Below, in pieces: positions 12,350-23,747 of a DNA stretch of 64,000 nucleotides (the first letter of the stretch is position 1; each line of letters starts with the position of its first letter). The notes under the pieces are model-generated. The model did no database searches, had not been told where the DNA came from, and saw only the letters and a list, made by a program, of their open reading frames with translations. The position numbers and the translations under genes are program-made. This DNA comes from Patiria miniata (taxonomy: Eukaryota; Echinodermata; Asteroidea; Valvatida; Asterinidae): the NCBI RefSeq assembly GCF_015706575.1, contig NW_024037069.1, positions 38,275,315 through 38,339,314 on the forward strand. The letters run 5' to 3'.

Positions 12350-13010
12350 GTATTTGACATGAAATATCTTGTTGTCCCATATATTTGGTAGGGAACCTGT
12401 GCGTAAAGTTTGCCTCTTTAGTATTCTTTCTGACTCGACTAAACTTGACTTTGAAAATCAAACTTGACCTGGGGTATCTACCGGTATTCTAACGTGTCTA
12501 TTTAAATGTACCGATGAGGTTGTTGACATTTATAGCATTAAGTAAACAGTACAGAGGCAGTGGACAATTTGTCTGTTTCTGTAGTGTTTGGTTTTGGGGA
12601 CTGGTCCTGACGACGACACAACGTTTGTAACAAGTTACTTGCTATCAGTCAAGTAGTTTGATAGCGAGATAGCCATGGCTAATTGAATTAGAAGTTGTCC
12701 GCTTGATATGTACGTGTTGCTGTTGTTTGATCTCGGATAAGTTTTTTTGTCGGTGGTGGAACGGATACTCGAAGGATTCCATGCAGTGTCCTCTATCCGG
12801 GTTTCATATCTGATCTGGCAGACTAAAAATACAATTTTAAGAAATCAGACCACTTTGCGTTTTGTTTTTACAACGACCAATACATTTTTTTCAATGCATA
12901 ATAGAGTGTCAGTTCTTTGACTGTTGCAAGGTCTGAACTAGACTTTATTCAAGACTGGATTTTAGATGTGTGTCTCTCCCCCATGCCAGCCATAAAAAAA
13001 TTTGCCGTTA

Positions 13011-13043
13011 GGCCAAAAAAAAAAGCCTTTTTTTTTTTTGGCC
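13011..13043. mobile_element. 33-bp Harbinger-like remnant: two termini only
   Basis: GGCCAAAAAAAAAAGCC joins directly to a T-run ending in TTTGGCC, and the whole is flanked by TTA on both sides (13008-13010 and 13044-13046). These are the same ends and target duplication as the full-length copies at 7145, 14304 and 32501, with the interior missing. Confidence 0.6.
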
Positions 13044-13869
13044 TTACTGGGTGTTATCAACACAATTCACTTACACGGTTATTCTCAAATTGAAACTGAC
13101 AAAAGGCAACTGCCAGTACGGACATTGACAGTAAGCTCGTGCGAGTGGATAGTTTAGTTTGCGCCCTCTTTGTGGGACTTTGTGAGAAAGTGAGAATAAC
13201 AAATTACAAATCTGTCTTGAACTAAGACTAGGTCACAGGAGGTGGCATGGCATCTCGCCGTGCAGATGGAAGTAATTTGACAACTGCTGGACTGTGTACA
13301 AGTCTATTTATTACACATTTTGAGCATTGATTAAAAAAAATCCTCAAGGGGCTTTGTATTCTAGTCATGCCCATATTTAAGAGGTAGAGTTTGAACCAGT
13401 CCTCTTTGCAGTCACACATTTAACTTTTGAAGCGCATCTGTAGCTGTATATTTTGGTACGCGTTGTACATATTTTGTAAAAATGAAATGTGCTATTTATA
13501 AGTTACCCAGTGCAGTTATGGTGTGAGATTGTTTCTTGTAAGAAAAAATAAGGGCCAAAGGTGATGATATTTAACAACGGTTTTTGTGAGTTGCATTACG
13601 TAGGTTATCTTGTTTAACTTTCTTTGTGCCAAAGACTTATGTAGATCCCTGTGGCAACTTGTCCAATATTTAACATTTAGCAACACGGTAGATCAACGTA
13701 ATTACGATTCTCTGCTAAACATTTTCATAGAAAATTCTGTTTTGGCTTGTGTTAAGAACAATGCATCATTTTAATGAAGGCATTTGTTTCTGTGGCACCT
13801 AACTTCATTATTGTGAGTAGTCTTGTGAGTCACTGGAAATCTGTTAAATATGAGTTCAACAGTTTATAA

Positions 13870-13970
13870 GACAGTGTTTCTTATACGACTCAATGTTCTA
13901 TTTAAAAAAAAATTGGGAAACAGTATTTCTTATACGACTCAATGTTCTATTTAACAAAAAATTGGGAAAG
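13870..13970 (+). repeat. Tandem duplication, about 50-bp unit
   Basis: The segment containing TTTCTTATACGACTCAATG, TTCTATTTAA and AAAATTGGGAAA occurs twice in direct succession with few mismatches. Non-coding, origin unknown. Confidence 0.7.
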
Positions 13971-14303
13971 TATATGTTTGGATGTTGTGCATGAAATATA
14001 CCGATCCCTGAAGAAAGATAGTCCTAATTTTACTTTGCATTGGAGTCAGGAAGATGGCCATATCCAAACTAATGAGTGCGACCTTAATAACAGGGTTCCA
14101 ACTTCCCAGCACTTTATGAAAACAAAATTCCCCGAGTTTTCCCTGAGAAATTTTCAAAATTCTATGAGAAATGTTTTCACTTTTAACAAGGTTGCTGGGA
14201 AGTCAAGAGGTGGTGTAGGTGTAGCACAGCCAATTGTTTTTGTCTGGAGAGGTGTGTAATATTCACACTGTACAAACAATGAAAAAAAAAAAAGCCACCC
14301 TAA

Positions 14304-14668
14304 GGCCAAACAAAAAAAGTCTCCGGTTTCTGGTATGGAGCTTGTCCAAAAAGTGGTGCGGCGACGCGGCTTTTTTTTTTTTTTTACCCGACTTTTTTGC
14401 TTCAAATGTCGGCTGATGACTGCAAATGGTGCCCGACTAAACTTAATGCAATATATGGGAGTCCAGAGAGGCCACACAAAGCTTATTCTCGATCATAACC
14501 CCATCTAAAAACACGTTGAAATTGCGCAGCAGCAGAATTCCAGTCAAACCAGTGAGTTTGGCGGTTTTGAGACATCATCTTTCATTGACATTTTTTTTTC
14601 ATTTTGCCGACGCACATGGCTACGGCGACGCGTGCGCATACCAGAAACCGGAGACTTTTTTTTTGGCC
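14304..14668. mobile_element. Harbinger-like MITE, GGCCAAA ends, copy 2
   Basis: It starts GGCCAAACAAAAAAAGTCTC and ends with GGAGACTTTTTTTTTGGCC, flanked by TAA on both sides (14301-14303 and 14669-14671). The interior contains AAGTGGTGCGGCGACGCGGC and GGCTGATGACTGCAAATGGT and is colinear with the 32501 copy. It carries no transposase. Confidence 0.75.
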
Positions 14669-14792
14669 TAACCAGTAAGTCAATGGACATAACTTGGACA
14701 CACATGGCACAAGATGCGCACATGCCAAACTGGTGAAAACCCTTCCCTTTCTGGGTCACTGTCAAATTCCCCAGTTTTTTTTGGTCTTTTCC

Positions 14793-14825
14793 CCATAGAG
14801 CTGTATAATATATACAGCTCTATGG
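14793..14825. repeat. 33-bp near-perfect palindrome
   Basis: CCATAGAGCTGTATA and TATACAGCTCTATGG form inverted arms around a short AT centre. It could form a cruciform or hairpin. It lies between two CCC/TTTTCCCC-flanked repeat fragments; no function is assigned. Confidence 0.6.
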
Positions 14826-16321
14826 TTTTCCCCAAATGGAAACTCATTGTCAAGGTTTTCCCTGGTTTCCAGAGTCGCCGGGAACCTTGTAATAAGAGGC
14901 CATTACTGGGGTGTTTCCATGCAAATAACCCACAGACCCAATGTTACTTCAACCAATAGGGTTGCAGAAATGTGCGCGCCTGAACTTGAAACATGCATGC
15001 AAGCGTGGCAGTGCATTTGTATACGTATGTTCTCATGTTCTCCAGTTTTGTGCATGAACTCTGTAATTATATCTCATATCAGTACATACCTTTACATCAT
15101 ACTTGTATTGTCTGCATTTCCATATGAACATGCAAATGGATACTTTTACCTTACACATTCCAGAGATGTTTCGTTCCAATTTGTTTCTTGCTTTTGTTTT
15201 TAATTTTATAAACACCTGAAAATAAAGACATGTTAGGAGTGCAAATGTCTTGATACAGAGCTTGGTTTTATGCAGTGTGTGTGTGTGAAGTGTTCATTTA
15301 AGGATGGCCTTATTGGGGGGCGGGAGGAGTACGTTGGTTTTAGTGAAATTGTTTTTTTTGGGGGGGATGCATGTACCTTTGCAACCCATCACAGCTAACA
15401 TTCCCACCCTCACAAATCCCCACCCAAACAAATGTCCAACCCCACCCCACGTGGAGCAACTGTGACCAATAAACATTTCATCATCCCTGTGGGCAAATAG
15501 CTTTCATCATGCAGTTACAATCCTTGTATTGACTAATATCCAACTTTGTCACTACTAAATAAAGCCAAGCCCAATTCATTTCAAATTTTTCAGATATAAA
15601 GTTGTGGACGAAGTATTCGCTTGCTTGAGCAGCAAGGGCAGTGGGAAGTTATATATGTATATACATATGACTCTTTTGTTGTGTGTGGTCTTATCTTAAG
15701 CTTTTTATAGAAACGGGACTAGGTCTCGTCCCAAGGACGACTACAAATAACTCTGGTAAACTGATTATTGGGTCATCTTTATCTCAATCTTTTTTAACCT
15801 TGGCTGCAAAGTATCACGCCACCCTTATATTAAGACAATATTAAGATATTTTGGTCTCATGCAGTCAACCCAATCAAACACTCCCCCCCCCCCCAAAAAA
15901 ACCCCACACCCCCCCCCCAAAAAAAAAACCAGGGGCAGATTCTTTGGTTTTGATATCAACAAGAGCTTAGGCTGCATCCGAATCAGCTGTCTAGAGCTAG
16001 GTCTAGGTCTGCGCCCATTGAAAATACGCGGGGACGCGCTGACAATAGACGTAGCCGTAGCTCTGGAAGCCCGTTTCGGACACGGCCTAACTTCGTAGTC
16101 TGAAAACAGACAAAAAATGGCGCCCCTTTCAAGTCTGATACCGCCCAGCGTATAGATTGTCAGGTTGACATATGACACGGGGGTAAATAATTTCAACATT
16201 TAGTGCATACCAATACACAAATGTAGACCGCTGCATTAAGTGTGACGCAGGAGTGTGCAGGAGAAGTAGGCCAAGCAAACTGTAGAACAGGCAGCACAGC
16301 CAAGACACAGAGCAACCAATA

Positions 16322-16422
16322 AGATTTGTCCTTTGAAAACAATATAGGTAGAGTAACAAGCAATGGCAGCCATTTTGAAAATTGCTTGTTATTCTACCTA
16401 TATTTTTTCAAAAGACAAATCT
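16322..16422. repeat. 101-bp hairpin (short foldback element)
   Basis: The arms AGATTTGTC...ATATAGGTAGA.TAACAAGCAAT and their inverse ATTGCTTGTTA.TCTACCTATAT...GACAAATCT enclose a loop of about 15 bases. This is likely a miniature foldback element; no target duplication is evident. Confidence 0.65.
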
Positions 16423-16643
16423 GCGATGGCCATATAGCTAAATATCTTTCTTATTTAGACATACTCTGTGTGCCAAATTCAATGCTTGTATCATCAAAGG
16501 CACAATTTGCCCAATTACTGCCCCTATCTGCCTCACTAACTTACCAGCTAAACAATACCAAATGACTGCAGTTGGTTCAGACACGAAAATCAACTTCTCT
16601 CAACAAAACCATCTTTTTGTGTCAACAATAGAAATTAATATAG

Positions 16644-16649
16644 TTTATT
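16644..16649 (-). terminator. Candidate poly(A) signal for NDUFA6
   Basis: TTTATT on the plus strand reads AATAAA on the minus strand, about 550 bases past the NDUFA6 stop. A closer ATTAAA variant lies near 17150. Which is used cannot be told from sequence. Confidence 0.25.
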
Positions 16650-17199
16650 CTGTACAGCTGAAATTCTGGCAAACCTTGCAATGGAGATGAACATGCATAC
16701 ATATCACAGTCAATTTAACTGTTGTCACTTCAATTAAAAACGCACTGAAAATAACCGAGTTTTTCACAAAACATTTTGCAGTAAACATGGTAAACTGTGT
16801 ACTCCCTAATTTCCTGGTTGGATGCAGATGTTTCTTGAATCTTTTTGAAGTCCAACATCGTGAAGTAATCAAATGGTATTGTTATACCATGTGCTTGGAT
16901 ACTGTCATTTCATTGGTCGAGAACGGCCACATGTCCAGTCTGTAAAAACACATGTACATTGTACAATGGTTAACCTCATATACAATGCGCCTTGCACGCA
17001 CCCGTGTAATAGGCCCAAGACAAGTCAATTCTTAAAAATAATCTTCATACCCTCTAGATCAATAATCACAGCACAACAAAGACACATGTCATTCTGAAGC
17101 TGGGAACATTCCACGTCAAAACAAATCTACAACAAGTTGTCATAAAATTTAATATTCTATTCCAAAGTTCAATAAAAACGGTTGTCAGTTTGCAGTTCA

Positions 17200-20100
17200 T
17201 CAATCTTTCCCCTCGTAGAATTTGGATAAGAAATCTGTCTTGGGCGGTTTCTCCGACTCTCTGAAGTACCGCATGACATGGGTTCGCTGCTTCCAAACGC
17301 AGATGGTTTCCTCTAATTCCATCTTGCCCTGAAACAAAACAATACGAAAAAACCCCCCAAAATTTCAGTACCATAACATTTAAATGAACTAGTCAAATAA
17401 ACTGTGACATCGGCATCCCTGTGAAAGTTCATCCGCTGTTAGTTGTGACTGGACTTGTGAATTGACCCGTGACTAACATGTGAAACAACTTGTGATTGAC
17501 TCATGATGGTTTCAACTACACTACTCAAATTTTCAAATCCTAAACTTTGCCATTAAAACCACAAATACATTAAAATAAAATGTATGATTTTTTATTATGA
17601 TATTTCTGTTTCAATCAATGTATTCCACTTTTTTTGTACTTTTCTAAATATTCACAAGATACATGTGAAGATGTGAAGGACAAGTTGAAAGTCAAACTCT
17701 TATAATGTGATTATTACAAACATCTAAATAAACATGATGATTCCGCCACAAACCAGTTCCCCTGCAATTATTATTTAGTACTGCCATAATTTAATCTCAA
17801 ACTAACAAGAGGCATGAAAATGCATACAGCGTGCCACTGATTTTGTTATCGGCGTTGTTCAAATAGCCGACTTTCATCGAAAGGTTGACCCTTGTACTGA
17901 TCTCGGGGGAAGATCCTGGACCGAATTCTTTGCCATAAAAGGACAACAAACTTAGAACGAGAGATTAATTATTGTCAGCTTGAAATTTTGGGTGGGATAA
18001 ATTAATGGTCGGGTCATTTGACGTGCGTCTGTGAACAAATCATGTGTAAGATAATGCTGAAAAATGGAGGAAATAATAGAAAATGAAAAATACTGTATGT
18101 AAGCAATTGGGGAGGGGGGGGGGGTAAGACTTGAAAAATTGTACAAACCTTGATAACGAGCAGATCTATGGCCCGGGGATCCTTAACATGGGCGTTCTTC
18201 ATGAACTCTTCTCGTAGCTTCACACGGCACTGCTTCACCGTCAGGTCCAGCTGGAATTGTCGCACTGTTGAGAAACAATATTAAAAAACCTCAGTTAGGC
18301 AAAAAAAAAATAATATTCGGTCTCTGTTCAGACCAAAGTTCCGGAACTGACGTGGGGACGCGGCTTTTTTTTCGGCTTTTTTTTTTTTTCTTCAAGCTTG
18401 GATTGTACAGACAAGGTGGGGTACTATTTTGCTATTTGGTGTCCTCATGTACATTGGTGTCCTCCATAATTTGCCTTGGTGCTCCCGATCATTTGCCTTT
18501 GTGCAATTTCCCATTCCTTGGTGCTCTTTGGTAAAAAAAATTGAGGAGGTGCGGCAATAGAGGGCGCTGTTGGAGCTACCGCGGAACATTTTGGAAAAAA
18601 TGTTGCATGATTAAAATCGACGCGCGCGCTGACCAGAGACCAACTTATCTTGTTTTTTTTGGCCTTAAGTTCATTGAAAGGGATAACTTTTAGTTTTCCA
18701 AGTGAAGGAGGGCCTCTTCCCTCAAACCGCTAGCTGCTTTATTACAATGACTTGGATCTTATTATACATTTTGTTTTAGCCAATCGGATGCATTTTGCGA
18801 TTATCAGAAGCAAGAGGTTGTTAGGGTTAAACAAAGCCCTCTGTTTTAAAAGTGCCACGTTTTTTCCCCAGTAACTGAGACCTACAAATAAATGACAGTG
18901 TTGCATAATTGTGTTACCAAAACTCTTCCCTACATTTGTGAGTGTGTGTGTTATTGGTTAACTAAACAATTAAAAAAGGTTAATCAACAGAATACGGCTA
19001 AAGGTACCTAAAGTAAACAAAGGAAGTATAACAGACCGACGGACAAACAGAACTTTTACAGCTTTATCGTACACACAAAATTTGTTTCGGCCTAACATAA
19101 AAGTAGGCTAATGACCTTAACATACAATCATGTTTCCAAAAATTTGCTACGTTTGAAGGACAACCTGTATGACATTAAACCAGACAGCCTTTGGATTTGA
19201 CCTCCACGGGGGGTCCCAGGGCGGGCATATTTAATCTGCTGACTCTTCCAAGATAACCGTGATACATCTGGGTCATTACCAGAGAGCAAAGTCTTCTTTA
19301 ACACTATTTATAACATTAAAAAGGCCACCCAGTAGTGGAAAAGACCAAGTGCCCTTCATGCAGAAACCGTTTCGATACTGTCCAAGTTTACAACTAGTAG
19401 GTGTAATGACATTAATAGCAGTGTTTGCAAAAGCCACAGTGTGCGATAACAATTGAGCCATCTTGCAGTACGTGACTCATCAGGCACGCTGCTGTGCACG
19501 CGCTCAACATGTGTGCTAGGATTCCATCAATCCAATGTACATAGTTCATAATTCAGCTGTGTTTGCCTTAGTTTGTCAGGCCACATCTCATACCCGTGTT
19601 GTCATATTTATACAATGCTTTTCATGGATCTTCAAAGTCACTTAGGCATCCTTGGAAGTCGGAGTCCAACTGACTACCTCGGAAGCACATGTTCAAGCAA
19701 AAACTGAGAGCTCAAATGCAAAAAGACAAAATCAGCCCTATTTTATGCCTGAGCCATGTTAAAAAAAACCCCCAAATTCTCCTAATTTCTAGGCAATGAT
19801 TTGGTCTTACATGTAAGTGTTTAATCAACCCCTGAAGTCCGAGTTCCCATCAAAATCCCTAACTGAGTTTTCCTTCGAACCAGGGTTTTAGGGGTGTCCA
19901 CTGTCTTGGCACCTTTTGGACATGCTGTGGGCTATTCATTGTTTGGCAGCCCTATTGTTTTCACGCAAATGTACATTGTACTATTAGTAAATATGACAAA
20001 ATGGAATTTCAGCAACTTGGACACCCTCTTTTCAAAAAAAAATTCTACCACTTGCAAGAGAGTGCAAAGCTGATGTGAGTTAATCTTAAAACATAAGACC

Positions 20101-21651
20101 GAATGGCACATGCCCCCCCCACCCCCACCCCCCCCAAAAAAAAAAGATAGGAAAAGAGCAACCCAATACCATGGAGCGCTGTGGTCCAATGGTTACGGTG
20201 TTCGACTCACGTGCCATGGTACGTGGGTTCGAACCATGACGGGGAAAATGGTGCTTATGCTCTTGGGCAAGACACTTTACTAGAATTGCCTCTCTCCACC
20301 CAGGAGTATAAATGGGTACCTGTGACGGGAGCCCCATAATGTGGCCAGTTTACTGGACTGCCTCCGTAAACATAGGCCACACAGCCACCATCTTGGAAAC
20401 TGACTCGGCGAAATTTTGAAAGTGATTTCCACATTGCGACTGCAGACCCAGTTCATTTATGCTTTAAAAATACACTTACCCTCTTAATAACAAAATTAGA
20501 ACCTGCTGGCTTTCTATAAGTTGTATTTTTGGGAAAGAATTCCATATACGAAGTTCACTCAACACCCTGTGTACAAACCCTATGAGATTGGACTGAAAAA
20601 TTCTAAGTGTTTTCTAAGAAAATGCTTGTACATGTATTTTCTCACTGCTCAAATTGACTTTGATGTCATGAAATTGCTATCTGGGGGCTTGTTAGTCAAT
20701 ACAGAGGAAAATTAGTGAACTTCTTATATGGAAATCTTTCCTATTTTTGTAAAAATTATGCCAATAATAATTGTCGTTCATTAACCCTAACCGCCCTGAA
20801 TCCTCCAAAATCCTTTTTGCAAATTGGAGGAATTTGCAGGATTGAGGTTACATGGCAAAAGTGCGTTGCTGATTTCGGAGTACGCACTATGTCAAGGTCT
20901 TGGGCCGGACCATGTGTTGTTTATGCTCAGCCGTGCATAAATTTTGTCCTTGATTATACTTGTTGACATCCTCCGCACTGCTCCAGAATGTCACTGCCTC
21001 TGCCTCAGCCTATTGACAGACATAGCCGGAGGATTTTGCAGGATTCAGGCAGTGGTCATCCCTCCATGGACCATATTCAAGAAATAAAGGAGGAATTTGC
21101 AGGATTGAGGCTAGGCCTATAGTATATGCTATTTTTCCATGAGGCCAATTGGAGGATTATGCAGGACTGAGGCTACATCCTAGCAAAAAGGCCTAGGGAG
21201 TTAGGGTTAATAATATGTCGTTCAATCAAAGAAAGCCTCTCTGACATGTCTGACTTGTTCAAAGTTTACTAAGTAAGATTAAGAAAAATGGTGGGCCCAA
21301 ATATCCACTGCTATGGCAGCCAAACTTTTATGTTGTTATGTATAGGCCTATGTTCCGAGCATTCAAAGGATAGGCCTAGTGCAGATTTTTCTAGCTAACG
21401 AAATGTTAAACAGCGCCCTCTTCCACTGAACTTCTCAAGCACAGCAGTTCCAAATCAAAATCCATCCATGCAAACGCATTCGTTAACTGCTCCCAACCTT
21501 ACCCAAATCGCTTAATCTTACCCGTTTCTGGTATTTCTCGATACCAGGCTTTGTAAAGCTGAATAACCCTTCTTCTGGCTGCCTCTGGGTTGTTGGTTAT
21601 CACTTTTACTTGCTTCGCGATCGCAGCCGCTCTAGCCATGTGAGACGCCAT
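17200..21651 (-). CDS. NDUFA6: NADH dehydrogenase (ubiquinone) 1 alpha subcomplex subunit 6, 3 exons
   Basis: Minus-strand exons 21651-21522, 18264-18149 and 17328-17200 join in phases 1 and 0 to a 124-residue protein (human about 128). NDUFA6 (B14, LYRM6) is an accessory subunit of mitochondrial complex I, sitting on the matrix arm with the acyl carrier protein. The LYR-type helix reads [15 protein letters not shown] (Lys in place of Arg in the LYR triplet) at residues 30-44. It is followed by [33 protein letters not shown], the [20 protein letters not shown] block and a C-terminal [11 protein letters not shown], all in the family order. The start ATG (AACATGGCGTC) has strong context and overlaps a YY1-like word. 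The first intron (3.3 kb) carries a Harbinger-like element, a SINE and a CCCTAACC-end MITE. The gene converges on CANT1 and diverges from MAD1L1. Confidence 0.96.
18298..18664. mobile_element. Harbinger-like MITE, divergent copy 4
   Basis: It is bounded by TTA on both sides (18295-18297, 18665-18667) with ends GGCAAAAAAAAAATAATA and TTGTTTTTTTTGGCC. The interior has GTTCCGGAACTGACGTGG and GGTCTCTG/CAGAGACC inverted words, so it resembles the GGCCAAA family at the termini but differs internally. It lies in NDUFA6 intron 1, only 34 bases from exon 2. Confidence 0.6.
20172..20345 (+). mobile_element. tRNA-derived SINE
   Basis: The head contains a box A-like TGGTCCAATGGTTACGG and a box B GGGTTCGAACC at about 45 bases' distance. 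It is followed by CTCTTGGGCAAGACACTTTA and CCACCCAGGAGTATAAATGG, the core seen in other SINEs of the window. The head does not fold into a complete tRNA, so it is not annotated as a tRNA gene. Located in NDUFA6 intron 1. Confidence 0.65.
20781..21210. mobile_element. CCCTAACC-end TTAA MITE, copy C
   Basis: TTAACCCTAACCGCC at the left and GGGAGTTAGGGTTAA at the right. The interior has GGAGGAATTTGCAGGATTGA units and a unique middle segment (TTACATGGCAAAAGTG, TTATGCTCAGCCGTGCATAA) shared with copies E and F, defining a second subfamily. It is the uninterrupted counterpart of copy E. Located in NDUFA6 intron 1. Confidence 0.75.
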
Positions 21652-22020
21652 GTTGATTTGTGACAGTAAAAACAGAAATCGCTCACAATTTTTGGATCTG
21701 CACCTGCGCAGTACGAACCACTTTGCGATTTTTCGAAACCATTTCTTCGGCTTCGCCTTCGGCTTCGGCTTAAAGCTTTATCGCCGACTTCCTTATCAGT
21801 GGGAAGCAAACCAAATGCCTTCCAAATTATTATTATATTATTATTATTATTAAATGGAAATATTTTAATCTTTGGCCTTATTATAAATAGTTGCAAATGA
21901 GTATACTGGATAGAGTATGCACCAAAATTGTCTGAGTCCTCGAAGGTGGGAGCTTAAAAAAAAATATCTCCTAAAGCCGAAGCAAAGACGAAGCCGGGAT
22001 TTTGATAAGGCCCAATACGC

Positions 22021-23121
22021 GGAGTGATCGATAACATAAAAAGGTTCGAGAGCGGAGCGAGTAATGAATATGCATGAGACGTCACTAGAAGCTCATGAGT
22101 AATAACGGTACGTATTCGCGTTGAGTGGAGTACTCCTCTTTCTACTGTCGCGCCACCACCCTCTAGTGTCGTCCTACTTACCGATGATCATCACAGGTAG
22201 CAGACCAACTTCCATAGACCCCAATGGTAAATGCTCCCACTTCAAAAATTCGGGAAAATACTCACAACTCTCCAAGGTGTTCGAGACACACATCAAATTA
22301 AAGCTTATTTCATCATCTTTCATTTTTTTTTTCAATTTTCGGGGGGTCAACTGATGACTTTTAGGAGAAATTTCCATCTGAAGATGATCACCCCTGAAAA
22401 TAGTCCTGAAGCCCATCGCCATTTTGAAAAACGATGCCTACACTCCATTGCAAAATAGAGCGCTTTTAGGGTCAAAATTACATCAAAATTACACAGAACT
22501 GCAAGCTCCCAGTCCTGTGCACGGCTTCCACCCATATTTTTTACAAACCCTCAAGTTCATGGCCCACAGCATGCTCAAATACCGAAGATTTTGAGGGCAT
22601 GCAAATCGTGATTCGGCCGGCGCAGGCAATTTCGGACCGATTTACTGGTCTCTACACCCTTAACAAGTCCTCTTTCTACTGTCGCGCCACCACCCTCTCG
22701 TGTCGCCCCACTTACCAATGATCATCACATTTCACAAGTCCTTTTTCTACTGTCGCGCCGCCACCCTCTACTGTTGCCCCACTTATAGCTTACCGATGAT
22801 CATCTCATGATCATCGGTAAGTGGGGCAACAGTAGAGGGTGGCGGCGCGACAGTAGAAAGAGGACTTGTGAAATGTGATGATTATCGGTAAGTGGGGCGA
22901 CACGAGAGGGTGGTGGCGCGACAGTAGAAAGAGGACTTGTTAAATGTGATGATCATCGGTAAGTGGGGCGACACTAAAGGGTGGTGGCGCGACAGTAGAA
23001 AGAGGAGTACTCCACTCAACGCGAATACGTACCGTGATACGCATGAGCTTCTAGTGACGTCATATCATGCATATTCATTACTCGCTCCGCTCTCGAACCT
23101 TTTTATGCTACCGGAGTGATC
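22021..23121. mobile_element. 1.1-kb foldback transposon with 9-bp target duplication
   Basis: A perfect direct repeat GGAGTGATC flanks the element (22021-22029 and 23113-23121). Inside it the ends GATAACATAAAAAGGTTCGA and the inverse of GGTAGCATAAAAAGGTTCGA continue as long inverted arms (GAGCGGAGCGAG, ATGAATATGCATGA, AGTACTCCTCTTTCTACTG). Each arm then carries about three tandem units of some 70 bases with TACTGTCGCGCCACCACCCT and CTTACCGATGATCATCA, meeting in a centre at about 22803. The left arm is interrupted by a foreign segment at 22196-22659. Long inverted arms of tandem subrepeats and a 9-bp duplication are typical of foldback or Mutator-like non-autonomous elements; no transposase is present. 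It ends about 30 bases before the presumed MAD1L1 promoter motif. Confidence 0.8.
22196..22659. mobile_element. Insertion in the left arm of the foldback element
   Basis: Comparison with the right arm, which reads CATCACATTTAACAAGTCC without interruption, shows that this 464-bp segment was added to the left arm. Its first part (22198-22405, minus) belongs to a dispersed family also seen at 51768-51993 and 54487-54694, recognised by ACACCTTGGAGAATTGTGAG and GGTCTATGG. Confidence 0.55.
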
Positions 23122-23129
23122 ACTATATT

Positions 23130-23229
23130 TAACTTTGTGGCCATATCCACGAAAAATGGCGGCGACTTGAACAAGTTTTGAACGGAGACTGGAGAAAGTG
23201 TTCTTACTTGTTCTTCTGGGGAAAGTCAG
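23130..23229 (+). promoter_or_regulatory. Probable MAD1L1 promoter and 5' non-coding exon
   Basis: AAAATGGCGGC at 23153-23163 matches the YY1 initiator-proximal consensus found at many housekeeping-gene starts. It is followed by about 65 bases ending GGAAAGTCAG and a donor-like GTATGA at about 23230. A matching acceptor (TTTTTAACAG) stands just upstream of the MAD1L1 start codon at 25377, so a non-coding first exon spliced over 2.1 kb is likely. The ATG inside the YY1 word opens only a four-codon frame. The assignment is inferred and needs transcript support. Confidence 0.45.
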
Positions 23230-23357
23230 GTATGATATTTGATTGTTTAAAAAGAACAAGGAGATATATATTTAGAACGAACGTGATTTGTGAGTCTTTT
23301 AGGAGCTGACTGACTCGTGTTCTTTCAGTGTTGAACTTGATGAACCTTTGAACGCAG

Positions 23358-23747
23358 TGGCTATTGTTACGGCAGCCGTAATGCATTTCCCATTTTCTAT
23401 CGTTACGGTAGACTGCAACCTGGCAACTTTTATAAAAAAACATGACAAGAAAATATAAAATTAGAAGGAAAAAAGTGAATTTGAACTTTATGAAATTCGG
23501 ACTTTATTTCCCTTTTAAAAAAAATCCTCCAAAGCCTCAGGTTAGAAAAGGAAAAAAATTCGAGTGCAAAACTGAGATCCGAACCCGCAACCTCGCGGTG
23601 CAAAATCCTACCCTCTATCGGCTGAGCTGGCGCACTGCTCGATAAAACGTGTGGAAACAAATAATTATATACCTGCGTGCGTACCAAAAAAATATCGTAG
23701 AGGGCGCTAAACAACGAGTGCCGTAACGATAGCCACTTCGAATTTTG
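23358..23747. mobile_element. 390-bp element with AGTGGCTATYGTTACGGC ends and a tRNA-like segment
   Basis: The inverted ends AGTGGCTATTGTTACGGC (about 23358) and GCCGTAACGATAGCCACT (about 23729) bound the segment. Near 23580-23640 the minus strand has box A/B-like words (CCAGCTCAGCCGATAGAGG, GGTTGCGGGTTCGGATC). It may be a SINE carried by, or inserted in, a small DNA transposon. Confidence 0.5.

Larger units (their letters stand above)
10845..17199. other. Convergent CANT1-NDUFA6 intergenic region
   Basis: This 6.4-kb stretch between two convergent stop codons must contain the 3'UTR of CANT1. It carries a SINE with a long poly-G tract (11690-12002), a 33-bp Harbinger remnant (13011), a 50-bp tandem duplication (13870-13970), a Harbinger-like MITE (14304-14668), a 33-bp palindrome (14793) and a 101-bp hairpin (16322-16422). 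Short open frames here do not resemble known proteins. Confidence 0.7.

Noticed and set aside
22672..23010. Regularly spaced repeats in the foldback arms read as a CRISPR array
   Set aside because: Units are contiguous tandem copies in inverted arms, with no spacer diversity and no cas genes, in a eukaryotic genome.
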